The notes below the pieces were generated by a model that ran no database searches, was not told the DNA's origin, and worked only from the letters and a program-made list of their open reading frames with translations. Positions 28,499-37,146 of a stretch of 64,000 nt of DNA are shown here, in pieces. The position numbers and the translations under genes are program-made. The stretch is taken from contig NZ_CP083757.1 in NCBI RefSeq assembly GCF_020149935.1, positions 2,071,501 through 2,135,500 of the forward strand. Direction: 5' to 3'. Within the stretch, counting starts at the first letter, position 1. Every line of letters begins with the position of its first letter. The stretch is from Marinilongibacter aquaticus. GTDB lineage: Bacteria; Bacteroidota; Bacteroidia; Cytophagales; Spirosomataceae.

Positions 28499-30364
28499 AT
28501 GCAAGATCAAGCCATCGTCGAAATTGGAAAGTTGAAACTCAGGGGAATGGGCAATAAAAAGCCTTACGAGTTTTTTATCGAAAATATGTTCCCCAAAAAG
28601 GAAAATTACGACATGCTCGTTCTTCGGTTTAAGGTAATGAATACCGAAAACGTGTTATCTATTGTATACGATTCAATAGATATTGAGAAGGCAAGCGAAA
28701 AAAATTACTTGAAGTACGCCTATCGTAAAGGTTCCTCCCGTGGGGGTGATATTACGTTTACTACCAAAACCGGAGATGTCCATAAGAAATTCAAAACCTT
28801 GCTGGAGCAACAACTACCCAAAATTGCGGCAGCGAATAGTGGCGATAGTTTTTACTTTGAATTGTTGTTAAACTTTTTAAAAGATGAATCAAACTTTAAG
28901 AAGGTAGTTGCCGAGCTTTCTAATGTGTATGCTTCTTTACCCAAAGATCAACAAAACGCTTCAGGATTTACTTTTTGTTTCACTATTAATGGTGAAGATA
29001 AATACCTTTCTGATTTTGAAATTATTCAAGAAATATTGAATGGAAGTGGCACAATTGAAAAATCGAAAAAATACGATGTCATTTCAGAAGGCCATGAGCA
29101 GCTATGTAGCATTTGCTTCGAGCAAAAACCCATTGTTCATGGCTTTGCTTCCCCCTTTAAATACGCTACGGTAGATAAACCTGGGATGGTAAGTGGTTTT
29201 TTCAACCAAGCAACTAACTGGAAGAATTACCCGATTTGCACCGATTGCAGCCTCGAATTTGAGTTAGGGAAAAACTACGTTTACAATAAGTTAAGTAAGT
29301 ATTTCTACGGTAAATCATACTTTGCTATCCCCAAAACACTTTTGAAAAAGGATAACAACAATTTGGAAAGAGCTTTGCGGCTAATTGAAAACCTGTATGA
29401 TTCCGATATTTCTCAGGAAAAAACCAGAAAAGATGAAGATAGAATATGGAAGTTGATAGGGAACGAAAATGATTTTTTCAATTTGAATCTACTATTTCAT
29501 GAAAGGGATTCTAAAACTGATGCTATAAAAATTAAACTTCTTCTGGAGGAAATCGTACCCTCACGATTTAGGCTGCTTTTTATTGACACACCAAAGCAAA
29601 TTAACGGGCATGAATTATATAAAAAAGCCACTTTTATAAAAAAAGAACCCGCTGATTTAACCTTTCATTTTGGCCTACTGAAAGACTTTTTCAAAGACGA
29701 TTTTTACGGAATCGTGCAAAGGGTTTTTATGCTTGAAAAAATGGATACAGAAATCCTTTATGGTCGCTTTATGCAACTTCTGCGAAGTAATCGTAACAAG
29801 TCCAAAACATCCGACACTTACATAAACCTCAAATTAGATATTCTAAAGGCTCATATGGTGATGAGCTATTTACAAGCACTCTCAATCCTTGATTACAATC
29901 AAAACTATCCATTTATGGAAAAAACTATTGAAGCAAAAGCAGAGAAGGGAAAATCCTTTGACATGTACAAACTACAAGCCTTTGTTAAAGACAATCCGGG
30001 CTTTTTGGATACCGATTACAAAGTCGGCATCTTCTCGGTCGGCATTCTCGTCCGGCTTTTAATGAATATTCAACAGGCTGAACTTGGAAATACACCTTTT
30101 GAAAATAAGCTAAAAGGCTACAACATTAATCATGAATCGTTAAAAAGCATTTATAAAGAAGCTCTATTGAAACTGAATCAGTACAAAGGTTTTTACGCCT
30201 ATAATGATTTCAAAGACTTTGTCGCCCAATACTTTGTACTAAATGCTCACGCACTACCAAAAATGTCCAATAATGAAATCTCCTTTTATTTCATTGCCGG
30301 CGTCCAGTTTGGAAGCCAATTCAGGACCGATAAAGAAGAAAAAACTCAAACCATAAACGAATAA
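28499..30364 (+). CDS. cas8b: Cas8b large subunit of type I-B Cascade
   Basis: A 621-residue protein of the Csh1/TM1802 (Cas8b) family, judged from length, position and a zinc-finger-like region: LCSICFEQKP near residue 200 and YPICTDCSLEFELGKNYV about 40 residues later, giving a CxxC...CxxC metal site. The family's large subunit recognises the PAM and recruits Cas3. It is the first gene of a compact operon in which most junctions overlap or are only a few bases apart. It has no detectable nuclease motif, as expected. Start ATG at 28499. Confidence 0.85.
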   Translation: MQDQAIVEIGKLKLRGMGNKKPYEFFIENMFPKKENYDMLVLRFKVMNTENVLSIVYDSIDIEKASEKNYLKYAYRKGSSRGGDITFTTKTGDVHKKFKTLLEQQLPKIAAANSGDSFYFELLLNFLKDESNFKKVVAELSNVYASLPKDQQNASGFTFCFTINGEDKYLSDFEIIQEILNGSGTIEKSKKYDVISEGHEQLCSICFEQKPIVHGFASPFKYATVDKPGMVSGFFNQATNWKNYPICTDCSLEFELGKNYVYNKLSKYFYGKSYFAIPKTLLKKDNNNLERALRLIENLYDSDISQEKTRKDEDRIWKLIGNENDFFNLNLLFHERDSKTDAIKIKLLLEEIVPSRFRLLFIDTPKQINGHELYKKATFIKKEPADLTFHFGLLKDFFKDDFYGIVQRVFMLEKMDTEILYGRFMQLLRSNRNKSKTSDTYINLKLDILKAHMVMSYLQALSILDYNQNYPFMEKTIEAKAEKGKSFDMYKLQAFVKDNPGFLDTDYKVGIFSVGILVRLLMNIQQAELGNTPFENKLKGYNINHESLKSIYKEALLKLNQYKGFYAYNDFKDFVAQYFVLNAHALPKMSNNEISFYFIAGVQFGSQFRTDKEEKTQTINE

Positions 30365-30370
30365 AAAACT

Positions 30371-31282
30371 ATGTCAAACATAATCTCAAACCGCAGCGAA
30401 ATCCTTTTTCTTTACGAAACAGAAAATGCTAATCCTAACGGCGACCCATTAAATGAAAATCGTCCAAGATTTGATTCCGAAGACAGTACCGCTCTTGTTT
30501 CTGATGTGCGTCTGAAAAGAACGATTCGGGACTATCTCTTTAATTATAAAGGGTATAATGGAAAGGAGGATAAAGATATTTTTGTAAGGGAGACAACCTA
30601 TGAGGAAGGCGACAAGACCTATATATCGGATGGGAAAAGAAGAGCAAAAGATTTTGGGGAAGATAGGGATAGGGTAATTGCTAACTGTATTGACATCAGG
30701 CTATTTGGAGGCGTAATCCCCTTGAAAAGAGCATCCATAACGCTTGTTGGACCTGTCCAATTTCAAATGGGACGAAGTCTAAATCAAGTAGATATAGTCA
30801 CCGAACAAGGAACAGGTGCTTTCGCCTCTGGTGACAAAAAATCGCAAGCCACTTTCCGAACAGAATACAAAATACCCTACGGTCTTATTGGATTTAACGG
30901 TATTATCAACGAAAAAGCGGCCCAGTACTCGAAAATGACCGAAGCGGACAAACAACTTCTTTTAGAAGGCATTTGGGAGGGAACAAAGAATTTGATTTCA
31001 CGGTCGAAATTTGGCCAAAACCCGCTTTTATTGCTTGTTGTCAACTACAGGGACTCTTTTTATACAGGGCACCTAAGACAAAGAGTTAAGTTGACTTCCG
31101 ATAAGAGTGGTTTAGCGATTCGCAGTACGAATGATTATTCTCTGGACTTAACTGACTTGTGGGGAACGTTAAAGCAAAATGCGGATAAAATTGCATCCAT
31201 CGAAGTCAAATTCGATAATCGCTTGAATTTCACCAACAAAGAAAAAGTTGCAAACGGAAGACTAGACCCTAATGAACTCTGA
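30371..31282 (+). CDS. cas7: Cas7 backbone subunit (Csh2-like), type I-B
   Basis: A 303-residue Cas7. It opens with SEILFLYETENANPNGDP, the conserved Csh2/Cas7 N-terminus, followed by SDVRLKRTIRDYLFN and an IRLFGGVIPLKRASITLVGPVQ strand region. Cas7 polymerises along the crRNA spacer to form the Cascade backbone. It follows cas8b by 6 bp and overlaps cas5 by 11 bp. Confidence 0.95.
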   Translation: MSNIISNRSEILFLYETENANPNGDPLNENRPRFDSEDSTALVSDVRLKRTIRDYLFNYKGYNGKEDKDIFVRETTYEEGDKTYISDGKRRAKDFGEDRDRVIANCIDIRLFGGVIPLKRASITLVGPVQFQMGRSLNQVDIVTEQGTGAFASGDKKSQATFRTEYKIPYGLIGFNGIINEKAAQYSKMTEADKQLLLEGIWEGTKNLISRSKFGQNPLLLLVVNYRDSFYTGHLRQRVKLTSDKSGLAIRSTNDYSLDLTDLWGTLKQNADKIASIEVKFDNRLNFTNKEKVANGRLDPNEL

Positions 31283-32027
31283 CAAAATACTCATCTTCGA
31301 CGTAGGAAGTGAGTATGGGCATTTCAGAAAGTACAATACGACAACTTCTCCTTTGACCTACTCCTTTCCCCCCCGCCCTGCGGTTATCGGGCTTATTGGC
31401 TCCATTCTAGGGATTGAAAGAGAAGTAGCTCCGGGGGTTTATGAGCATCCCGACCGAATTCTTCCCGAGCTTTTCAGTAAAAAGAAGTTACAAGTAGCCG
31501 TCCAAATAATGAATCCCGTAAAAAAGGCAAATATTGCTTTTAATTTATTGGATACCGAAAAAACGGCTGCCAGCTTCTTTAACATCAAACAGAGAACACA
31601 AATTGAGTTTGAGCTGCTCAAGAATCCCTTATTCCGAATATTTCTTTGTTTTGAAAATCAAAAAATGGCAACCGACCTTAGTAATCGACTGAAAGCAAAC
31701 CAATCTTTCTTTACGCCCTATTTAGGTTTAAGTCAATTTACTGCAACTACGCAATTTGTTGACTTAGTGAAGATGTCGGAAGTAATTCAAGAAGGTTTTA
31801 TAGACGTTATTTCCGCGATCAATACGAAAAAAACCGAGTACGAGTTTGACTTTGATTATTCTGAGAACTTTAAGTATACCTCTGATACTATGCCCATTGA
31901 ACTTTCAAAAGACCGGATTGTACAGGAGTATGCAGAAGTGATTGTCGAAAGCACTGGAAAGCCAGTTCGGGTTAAATCATCTCATGTACATCATGCAGAA
32001 GGACACGGAAATATCATCTTTTTATGA
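31272..32027 (+). CDS. cas5: Cas5 subunit of type I-B
   Basis: A 251-residue Cas5 beginning ILIFDVGSEYGHFRKY, with TTSPLTYSFPPRPAVIGLIG, the characteristic N-terminal RAMP region of Cas5 in I-B systems. Cas5 caps the 5' handle of crRNA in Cascade. The start lies within the end of cas7 and the stop overlaps the cas3 ATG (ATGA), typical of co-translated subunits. Confidence 0.92.
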   Translation: MNSDKILIFDVGSEYGHFRKYNTTTSPLTYSFPPRPAVIGLIGSILGIEREVAPGVYEHPDRILPELFSKKKLQVAVQIMNPVKKANIAFNLLDTEKTAASFFNIKQRTQIEFELLKNPLFRIFLCFENQKMATDLSNRLKANQSFFTPYLGLSQFTATTQFVDLVKMSEVIQEGFIDVISAINTKKTEYEFDFDYSENFKYTSDTMPIELSKDRIVQEYAEVIVESTGKPVRVKSSHVHHAEGHGNIIFL

Positions 32028-34414
32028 AAAGCATTTCACATCAAGGAGTTCCGCTCATTCGGCACTTAGAAAGTGTTGCCAACTCATGCCGGGATAAAAT
32101 AAATTCCTTGACTTTGGAGGAAGATGTTCAACCTACTCTTGCCATGTTGGGCTACATCTGTGGGGCATTCCATGATTTAGGTAAAGCGACGGTTTTCTTT
32201 CAGGAATATATCCTTTCAAACGGAAAGATCATCAATGGGCCGAAAAATCACGCTCTGATTTCTTCCTTGTTTGTAAAAGAAATTTCCAGATTATACCTTG
32301 AAAAAATTGACTTCAACAAAGATGAACAAGCCTTATTATCCCACTTTTGTTTTACCTCAGTAAAACGACATCATGGAAAACTTTCTGATTTTCAGGAAGA
32401 GTTGACCGAAACTGTCAACAAGACCGACGAGTTAAAAGAGCAAATTGATCATTTTAATGAGGCGGACGTTCAACAGATTTTGGATTATTTCCTCCCTCAA
32501 ATTGGAGTCATTTATACCTTTGATGCCTTTAAAAAATACATTAAAGAAAGCGTGTACGACACGACATTTGATGAATTCAGAGATGACTATTTGCTGGAAG
32601 GTGACTTTCCAAAGCTTCCAACAAATGAAAAAATCAAGTTTCACTTTTACCATCAACTACTGTTCTCTACCCTTTTGCTATCGGATAAATCCGATGTGAT
32701 ATTAAAGGGACAAACATTAGATGAAAGTGCGGTTTTAGGATTTGAACGCCTTCAAAAGTTTAGAAAGGAAAACGGGTTTGATTCGGCCAAAACCGATTTA
32801 AATGCCATTCAAAATGAAGCGTTTTTCAATGCCCTGAACCATTTAAAAAAAGTGTTTTCCATAAACCAGCATATCTATTCTTTGACCTTACCAACGGGCA
32901 TCGGGAAAACGATGACCTCTTTTGGAATTGCTTTGAAATTAAGGGAATTATTGGGAAAATCCTGTTCGGGAATGGTGGTTGCCATTCCCTTTACTTCAAT
33001 CATTGACCAAAACTTTCAGGTTTACGAACGTATTATCGCCAACTCAAATTCTACCCTCATTTTAAAACATCACCATTTGGCTGAGCCTAAATATAAATTG
33101 GATGATGATGAATTAGAGATAGGAAAGAGTAGCTTTCTAATAGAAACTTGGCAATCCCAATTGGTAGTTACCACTTTTGTTCAATTACTAAATTCCATTT
33201 TTTCAAATGACAAAAGTCTTTTGATGAAACTGCCCGCTTTAGCAAATTCAATTATTATTCTTGACGAAGTGCAATCCATTCCTTATAAATATTGGGAATT
33301 GGTAAAAAATGCGTTGAAGGTGATTGGCAGCACGTATAAGTGCTACTTTATATTGATGTCGGCTACCCAGCCTCTGATTTTCAATCCCGAAAATGAAATC
33401 ATTGAACTTGTTCCCGATTTTAAAAAGTATTTCACCTACTTCAATCGGACAAGAATTGTGAATAAATTAAGTGAATCGCATACCATAGCTTCCTTCGGAG
33501 AAGAAGTAATGAATTATTTGGAAGGATTCCCGGAAAAAGATTGCCTGATTATCCTGAATACAAAAGGACAAACAAGGGAAGTCTTCAAACAGCTATGTGA
33601 GACCGAAACCTTCAGTGATGACGAAATTTACTATTTGTCAACTTTGATTACGCCTCATGAAAGAAAAAGGATATTCGATTTGATTAAACGCAAATCCAAG
33701 CAACGAAAAATTATTGTCTCCACCCAATTAATCGAAGCGGGGGTTGACATTTCGGTGGATGCCGTGTTTCGTTGTATTGCACCCCTCGATTCCATCATTC
33801 AAGCCGCCGGGCGTGCGAACAGGTACAATGAAAAAAGGAGTCAAGGAGAGGTGTATTTGTATGACATAGACGAACTGAAAAAATCAAGTTCGCTGATTTA
33901 TGGGGCTGAATTGCTCCAAAAGACCCGGAATATTTTCAAAAATATTGCCGTAATCGAGGAAAAGGAGTATTTAAAAATCATTGAATCCTATTTTAAAGAA
34001 GTCAGAAAGCAATCAGACGCAACTGAATCTTATTTTTTCCAGGCGATACAGAATCTTGAATTTAAAACTCTTGGCCAGTTTAAACTTATTGAAGAAGAAC
34101 TTGAAACCGAATCGGTTTTTATCCAGCTAAACGAAGAAGCAAAAAAAGCTTGGGAAAGCTATGTTTCCATTTACACGAAAGACATTCCAAGTTATCTTAA
34201 AAAACAAGAATTTTCAAAAATCAAATCTGTTTTCTATGACTATGTAATCAACGTTCCTGTGAAAAGGAATGAACAAGAAATAAGTTTTGACTCTCCAAAA
34301 ACGATGGGCTTTTATGTATCAGAATACAAAAAACCTTCGGCATTTTATAAATATCATCCGACAGATTTCAAACAAAATATTGGCTATTCCGAACCTTTAA
34401 CCATTGTACAATGA
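32024..34414 (+). CDS. cas3: Cas3 HD nuclease-helicase
   Basis: A 796-residue fusion. The HD nuclease region has ISHQG, LIRHLE, AFHDLGKATVFFQ (H50, D51), NHALISS and KRHHGKL, so all metal-binding positions seem present. The helicase has Walker A PTGIGKT (about 290), DEVQ (about 414), SAT (MSATQP), STQLIEAGVDIS and QAAGRANR as motifs V/VI. Cas3 nicks, unwinds and degrades DNA bound by Cascade. The motifs look intact, so the type I-B system is probably able to interfere. The gene overlaps cas5 and cas6 by 4 bp each. Confidence 0.96.
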   Translation: MKSISHQGVPLIRHLESVANSCRDKINSLTLEEDVQPTLAMLGYICGAFHDLGKATVFFQEYILSNGKIINGPKNHALISSLFVKEISRLYLEKIDFNKDEQALLSHFCFTSVKRHHGKLSDFQEELTETVNKTDELKEQIDHFNEADVQQILDYFLPQIGVIYTFDAFKKYIKESVYDTTFDEFRDDYLLEGDFPKLPTNEKIKFHFYHQLLFSTLLLSDKSDVILKGQTLDESAVLGFERLQKFRKENGFDSAKTDLNAIQNEAFFNALNHLKKVFSINQHIYSLTLPTGIGKTMTSFGIALKLRELLGKSCSGMVVAIPFTSIIDQNFQVYERIIANSNSTLILKHHHLAEPKYKLDDDELEIGKSSFLIETWQSQLVVTTFVQLLNSIFSNDKSLLMKLPALANSIIILDEVQSIPYKYWELVKNALKVIGSTYKCYFILMSATQPLIFNPENEIIELVPDFKKYFTYFNRTRIVNKLSESHTIASFGEEVMNYLEGFPEKDCLIILNTKGQTREVFKQLCETETFSDDEIYYLSTLITPHERKRIFDLIKRKSKQRKIIVSTQLIEAGVDISVDAVFRCIAPLDSIIQAAGRANRYNEKRSQGEVYLYDIDELKKSSSLIYGAELLQKTRNIFKNIAVIEEKEYLKIIESYFKEVRKQSDATESYFFQAIQNLEFKTLGQFKLIEEELETESVFIQLNEEAKKAWESYVSIYTKDIPSYLKKQEFSKIKSVFYDYVINVPVKRNEQEISFDSPKTMGFYVSEYKKPSAFYKYHPTDFKQNIGYSEPLTIVQ

Positions 34415-35085
34415 CCATGCCCCACCCCACCGCTCAAATCACCAGGATCGCATTCCCCGAAATCGCCCTTCGGATGCGGGATGCCCATAAATTAAGAGGC
34501 TATTTCGGCAATCTGTTTAAGGAGCAATCACCCCTCCTGAGCAACCATTTCAGTGACGGCACCCTGCGGTACCGCTACCCACTGATACAATACAAGGTTG
34601 TGGATAAAATCCCAATGTTAGTGGGCATTGGAGAAGGGGGCGACCTCTTGGTAGAACTCTTTCTTAAAGTAACCTCTTTAGATATTGGCGGTAATCATAT
34701 TCCCGTATTGAGCAAAAATATCAATCGCCAAGAATACACTTTAGGGGTTGATTCAGATTTGCACGAATACCGATTTGCCACTTCTTGGATGGCCCTCAAT
34801 CAAGAGAATTACCAAAAATACAACCGCTATTCAGACGATGAAAAAGAATGTCAGCTTAAACAGATATTAAAAAGGAATGTACTCAATGTCTACTCTGTTT
34901 TCAGGCACAAGGAGCCCGAACAAATTATGGTTAACTTAAACGTAAATCCCCATCCGCTTAAATTCAAAAACCAGAACTTACTGGGCTTCTCAGGTGGGTT
35001 TGTCAGCAATGCTCTTATCCCAGACTATCTGGGTCTTGGCAAATCGCCATCCAGAGGTTTTGGAACCATCGTACATCAAAAATAA
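34411..35085 (+). CDS. cas6: Cas6 endoribonuclease of type I-B
   Basis: A 224-residue Cas6b-like protein: RYRYPLIQYKVV near residue 50, LVGIGEGGD, and the C-terminal GLGKSPSRGFG glycine-rich loop. It should process the array 2 transcript, leaving the ATTGAAAC handle. The start overlaps cas3 by 4 bp; a second ATG at 34417 is possible. It shares its plan with the type III-D-like Cas6 at 12473-13144. Confidence 0.92.
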   Translation: MTMPHPTAQITRIAFPEIALRMRDAHKLRGYFGNLFKEQSPLLSNHFSDGTLRYRYPLIQYKVVDKIPMLVGIGEGGDLLVELFLKVTSLDIGGNHIPVLSKNINRQEYTLGVDSDLHEYRFATSWMALNQENYQKYNRYSDDEKECQLKQILKRNVLNVYSVFRHKEPEQIMVNLNVNPHPLKFKNQNLLGFSGGFVSNALIPDYLGLGKSPSRGFGTIVHQK

Positions 35086-35090
35086 AGCCT

Positions 35091-36110
35091 ATGCAACTCC
35101 ACATAAACACATACGGCACCTATGTTCATGTAAAAGACGCGATGTTTGAAATCAGGCGTAAACTAGACAATGGAAATTTAGAAAAGCGGCATTTTGCAGC
35201 ATCCAAAGTACGTCAGATCGTAATGACAACAGGAATGGCATTGAGTACAGATGCCGTAAAGTTGGCCATGGAGCACAATGTCGACCTGCTATTTATAGAA
35301 CAGCACGGCAAGCCTATCGGAAGAGTTTGGCACTCTAAACTGGGCAGTACCACGAAAATTCGAAAGGCCCAGTTGCAGGCCAGCTTGAATGAACGCGGCC
35401 TGACATGGGTAAAGGGATGGCTTATTCAGAAAATGGAAAATCAGCGGAATTTTATCCAAGATCTGAAAAAACACAGGGCCACAATGGCCGACTATCTCGA
35501 TGATAAAATAACCAAAATTGAAAACCTTACCAATTCAGTCCAATTGCAGGAAGGCCAATCTACGGCCGAGGTATCCGACACCTTACGTGGGCTTGAAGGT
35601 ACAGCGGGAAGGCTTTTCTTTGAAACACTGAGCCAAGTCCTCCCAAAAGAAAGCCAGTTTAAAGGAAGAAGTAACCGGCCGGCAAAAGACCCTTTCAATG
35701 CCTTTTTAAATTACGCCTATGGTATGCTCTATGGCAAAATTGAAAAGGTTTTAATTGTGGCAGGACTGGACCCATTTGTTGGATTTATGCACCGCGATGA
35801 TTATAATCAATTAAGTATGGTGTATGATTTCATAGAACCGTACCGAATCTGTGCAGACGAAGTGGTTTTTAGGCTTTTCTCAGGAAAAAAGGTGAACAAA
35901 TCTCATACAACGGAAATTACAGGCGGCTCTAGTCTCAATACTGAAGGAAAAGCTTTACTGGTAAACGCTTTCAACAAGTTCATGGACGACAATGCGGTTC
36001 GGTACAAAGGCCGAAACCTGGTAAGAAGCCACATCATCCAGCTAGATGCCCACCGCTTTGCCAACTCACTCATAGAAAAAGAACAAGATGCTAATTTGGA
36101 TTTTATATGA
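35091..36110 (+). CDS. cas1: Cas1 integrase of type I-B
   Basis: A 339-residue Cas1 with catalytic positions in LRGLEGTAGR (glutamate), FVGFMHRDDY (histidine) and YDFIEPYRICAD (acidic). The N-terminal beta domain begins HINTYGTYVHVKDAMF. It follows cas6 by 5 bp and overlaps cas2 by 23 bp. Together with Cas2 and Cas4 it forms the spacer-acquisition module of the plus-strand system. Confidence 0.96.
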   Translation: MQLHINTYGTYVHVKDAMFEIRRKLDNGNLEKRHFAASKVRQIVMTTGMALSTDAVKLAMEHNVDLLFIEQHGKPIGRVWHSKLGSTTKIRKAQLQASLNERGLTWVKGWLIQKMENQRNFIQDLKKHRATMADYLDDKITKIENLTNSVQLQEGQSTAEVSDTLRGLEGTAGRLFFETLSQVLPKESQFKGRSNRPAKDPFNAFLNYAYGMLYGKIEKVLIVAGLDPFVGFMHRDDYNQLSMVYDFIEPYRICADEVVFRLFSGKKVNKSHTTEITGGSSLNTEGKALLVNAFNKFMDDNAVRYKGRNLVRSHIIQLDAHRFANSLIEKEQDANLDFI

Positions 36111-36378
36111 CATCGAGAAAGATCGTCAACGTACACGGGTGGCCAAAATGTGCAAACAGGCCGGTTTATACAGAGTGCAGTTTTCCTGTTTTTTGGGAAC
36201 TCTGAATAAAAACGAACTGGACACCCTGAACCTTCAGATTGGAGAGCTAATAGACGAAGAAAAGGACAAAGTGTATATTTTCCCGATGAGTAAAAATGAA
36301 TTGCAGCAATGCAAGTTATTGGGGCAAGCCTTTGACAAAAATTTGGTCACGGATGAAATAAGAGCGTTTTTCCTATAA
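36088..36378 (+). CDS. cas2: Cas2 of type I-B
   Basis: A 96-residue Cas2: LIWILYDIEKDRQRTRVAKM carries the conserved aspartate and YRVQFSCFLGTLNK is the second strand pair. It overlaps cas1 by 23 bp and cas4 by one base. It partners Cas1 in integration. Confidence 0.95.
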   Translation: MLIWILYDIEKDRQRTRVAKMCKQAGLYRVQFSCFLGTLNKNELDTLNLQIGELIDEEKDKVYIFPMSKNELQQCKLLGQAFDKNLVTDEIRAFFL

Positions 36379-36950
36379 TGAGCCTCACACCGTCACATAT
36401 TATACAATATTTATATTGCCCAAGGTTTACCTATTTTGAATATGTGTTGGGCATTCCGCAATTTGAAGAAAAGGACTTTAAGGTAAAGAAAGGGCGTGAG
36501 GTTCATGACAACAAACTGGAGCAAAACAAAGAATACCTTAGAAGGCGGATTGGGGCGGTTTACAAGTTACAAGATCAATATCTTACAAACAATTCAATAA
36601 GGGGGCAGGTTGACGAAGTACTTACCCTCAACGATGGAACGATGGCCCCGCTTGATTATAAATTTGCCGAATATAAAGATCGCATATACGAAACCTATTT
36701 CACTCAACTGAAATGTTATGCTTGGCTTATTCGGGACAATTTTGGCAAAGAGGTCGAAAAGGGATATTTGGTTTATGTAAGGAGCAACAACAAACTAATC
36801 GAAGTGGCTTTGGACAAAGGAGCCGTTGAAGATGTGAAAAAGGCTGCAAAGGAAATTTATAGAATCATTGGACTGAATTACTATCCGAAAGCTACCAAAT
36901 ATAAAGCACGCTGTTTAAATTGCACATACAGAAATATTTGTGTTAAATAG
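36378..36950 (+). CDS. cas4: Cas4 Fe-S nuclease of type I-B
   Basis: A 190-residue Cas4. The N-terminal QYLYCPRF cysteine and the C-terminal CLNCTYRNIC triplet give the four ligands of a 4Fe-4S cluster. The RecB-like nuclease residues appear in REVHDN, RGQVDEVL and APLDYKFAEYKD. Cas4 trims prespacers and selects PAM-containing ends in type I-B adaptation. It is the last protein-coding gene before the leader. Confidence 0.95.
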   Translation: MSLTPSHIIQYLYCPRFTYFEYVLGIPQFEEKDFKVKKGREVHDNKLEQNKEYLRRRIGAVYKLQDQYLTNNSIRGQVDEVLTLNDGTMAPLDYKFAEYKDRIYETYFTQLKCYAWLIRDNFGKEVEKGYLVYVRSNNKLIEVALDKGAVEDVKKAAKEIYRIIGLNYYPKATKYKARCLNCTYRNICVK

Positions 36951-37146
36951 AGGGCTTCCCGGGTTTAATTTATTTAACAGTTACAAAAAACAGCCATTAA
37001 ACGCCTTAAAGCAAGTATGTTACAATTACGGAAAGCAAGAACAATTGCACTAAAATCAAGTTCTTTGACGTATTATTTTAGGAAAAATATCCAGGTTAGA
37101 TATGTGCATAAAGCATTAATAGTTCGAGCATTAAGAATCCCGACGA
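36951..37146 (+). promoter_or_regulatory. Leader of CRISPR array 2
   Basis: AT-rich 196-bp leader between cas4 and the first repeat. It contains AAGTTCTTTGACGTA at 37058-37072 followed by TTATTTTAGGAAAAA. The identical 15-mer lies upstream of the type III-D-like reverse transcriptase. New spacers are expected to enter at its right edge. Confidence 0.7.
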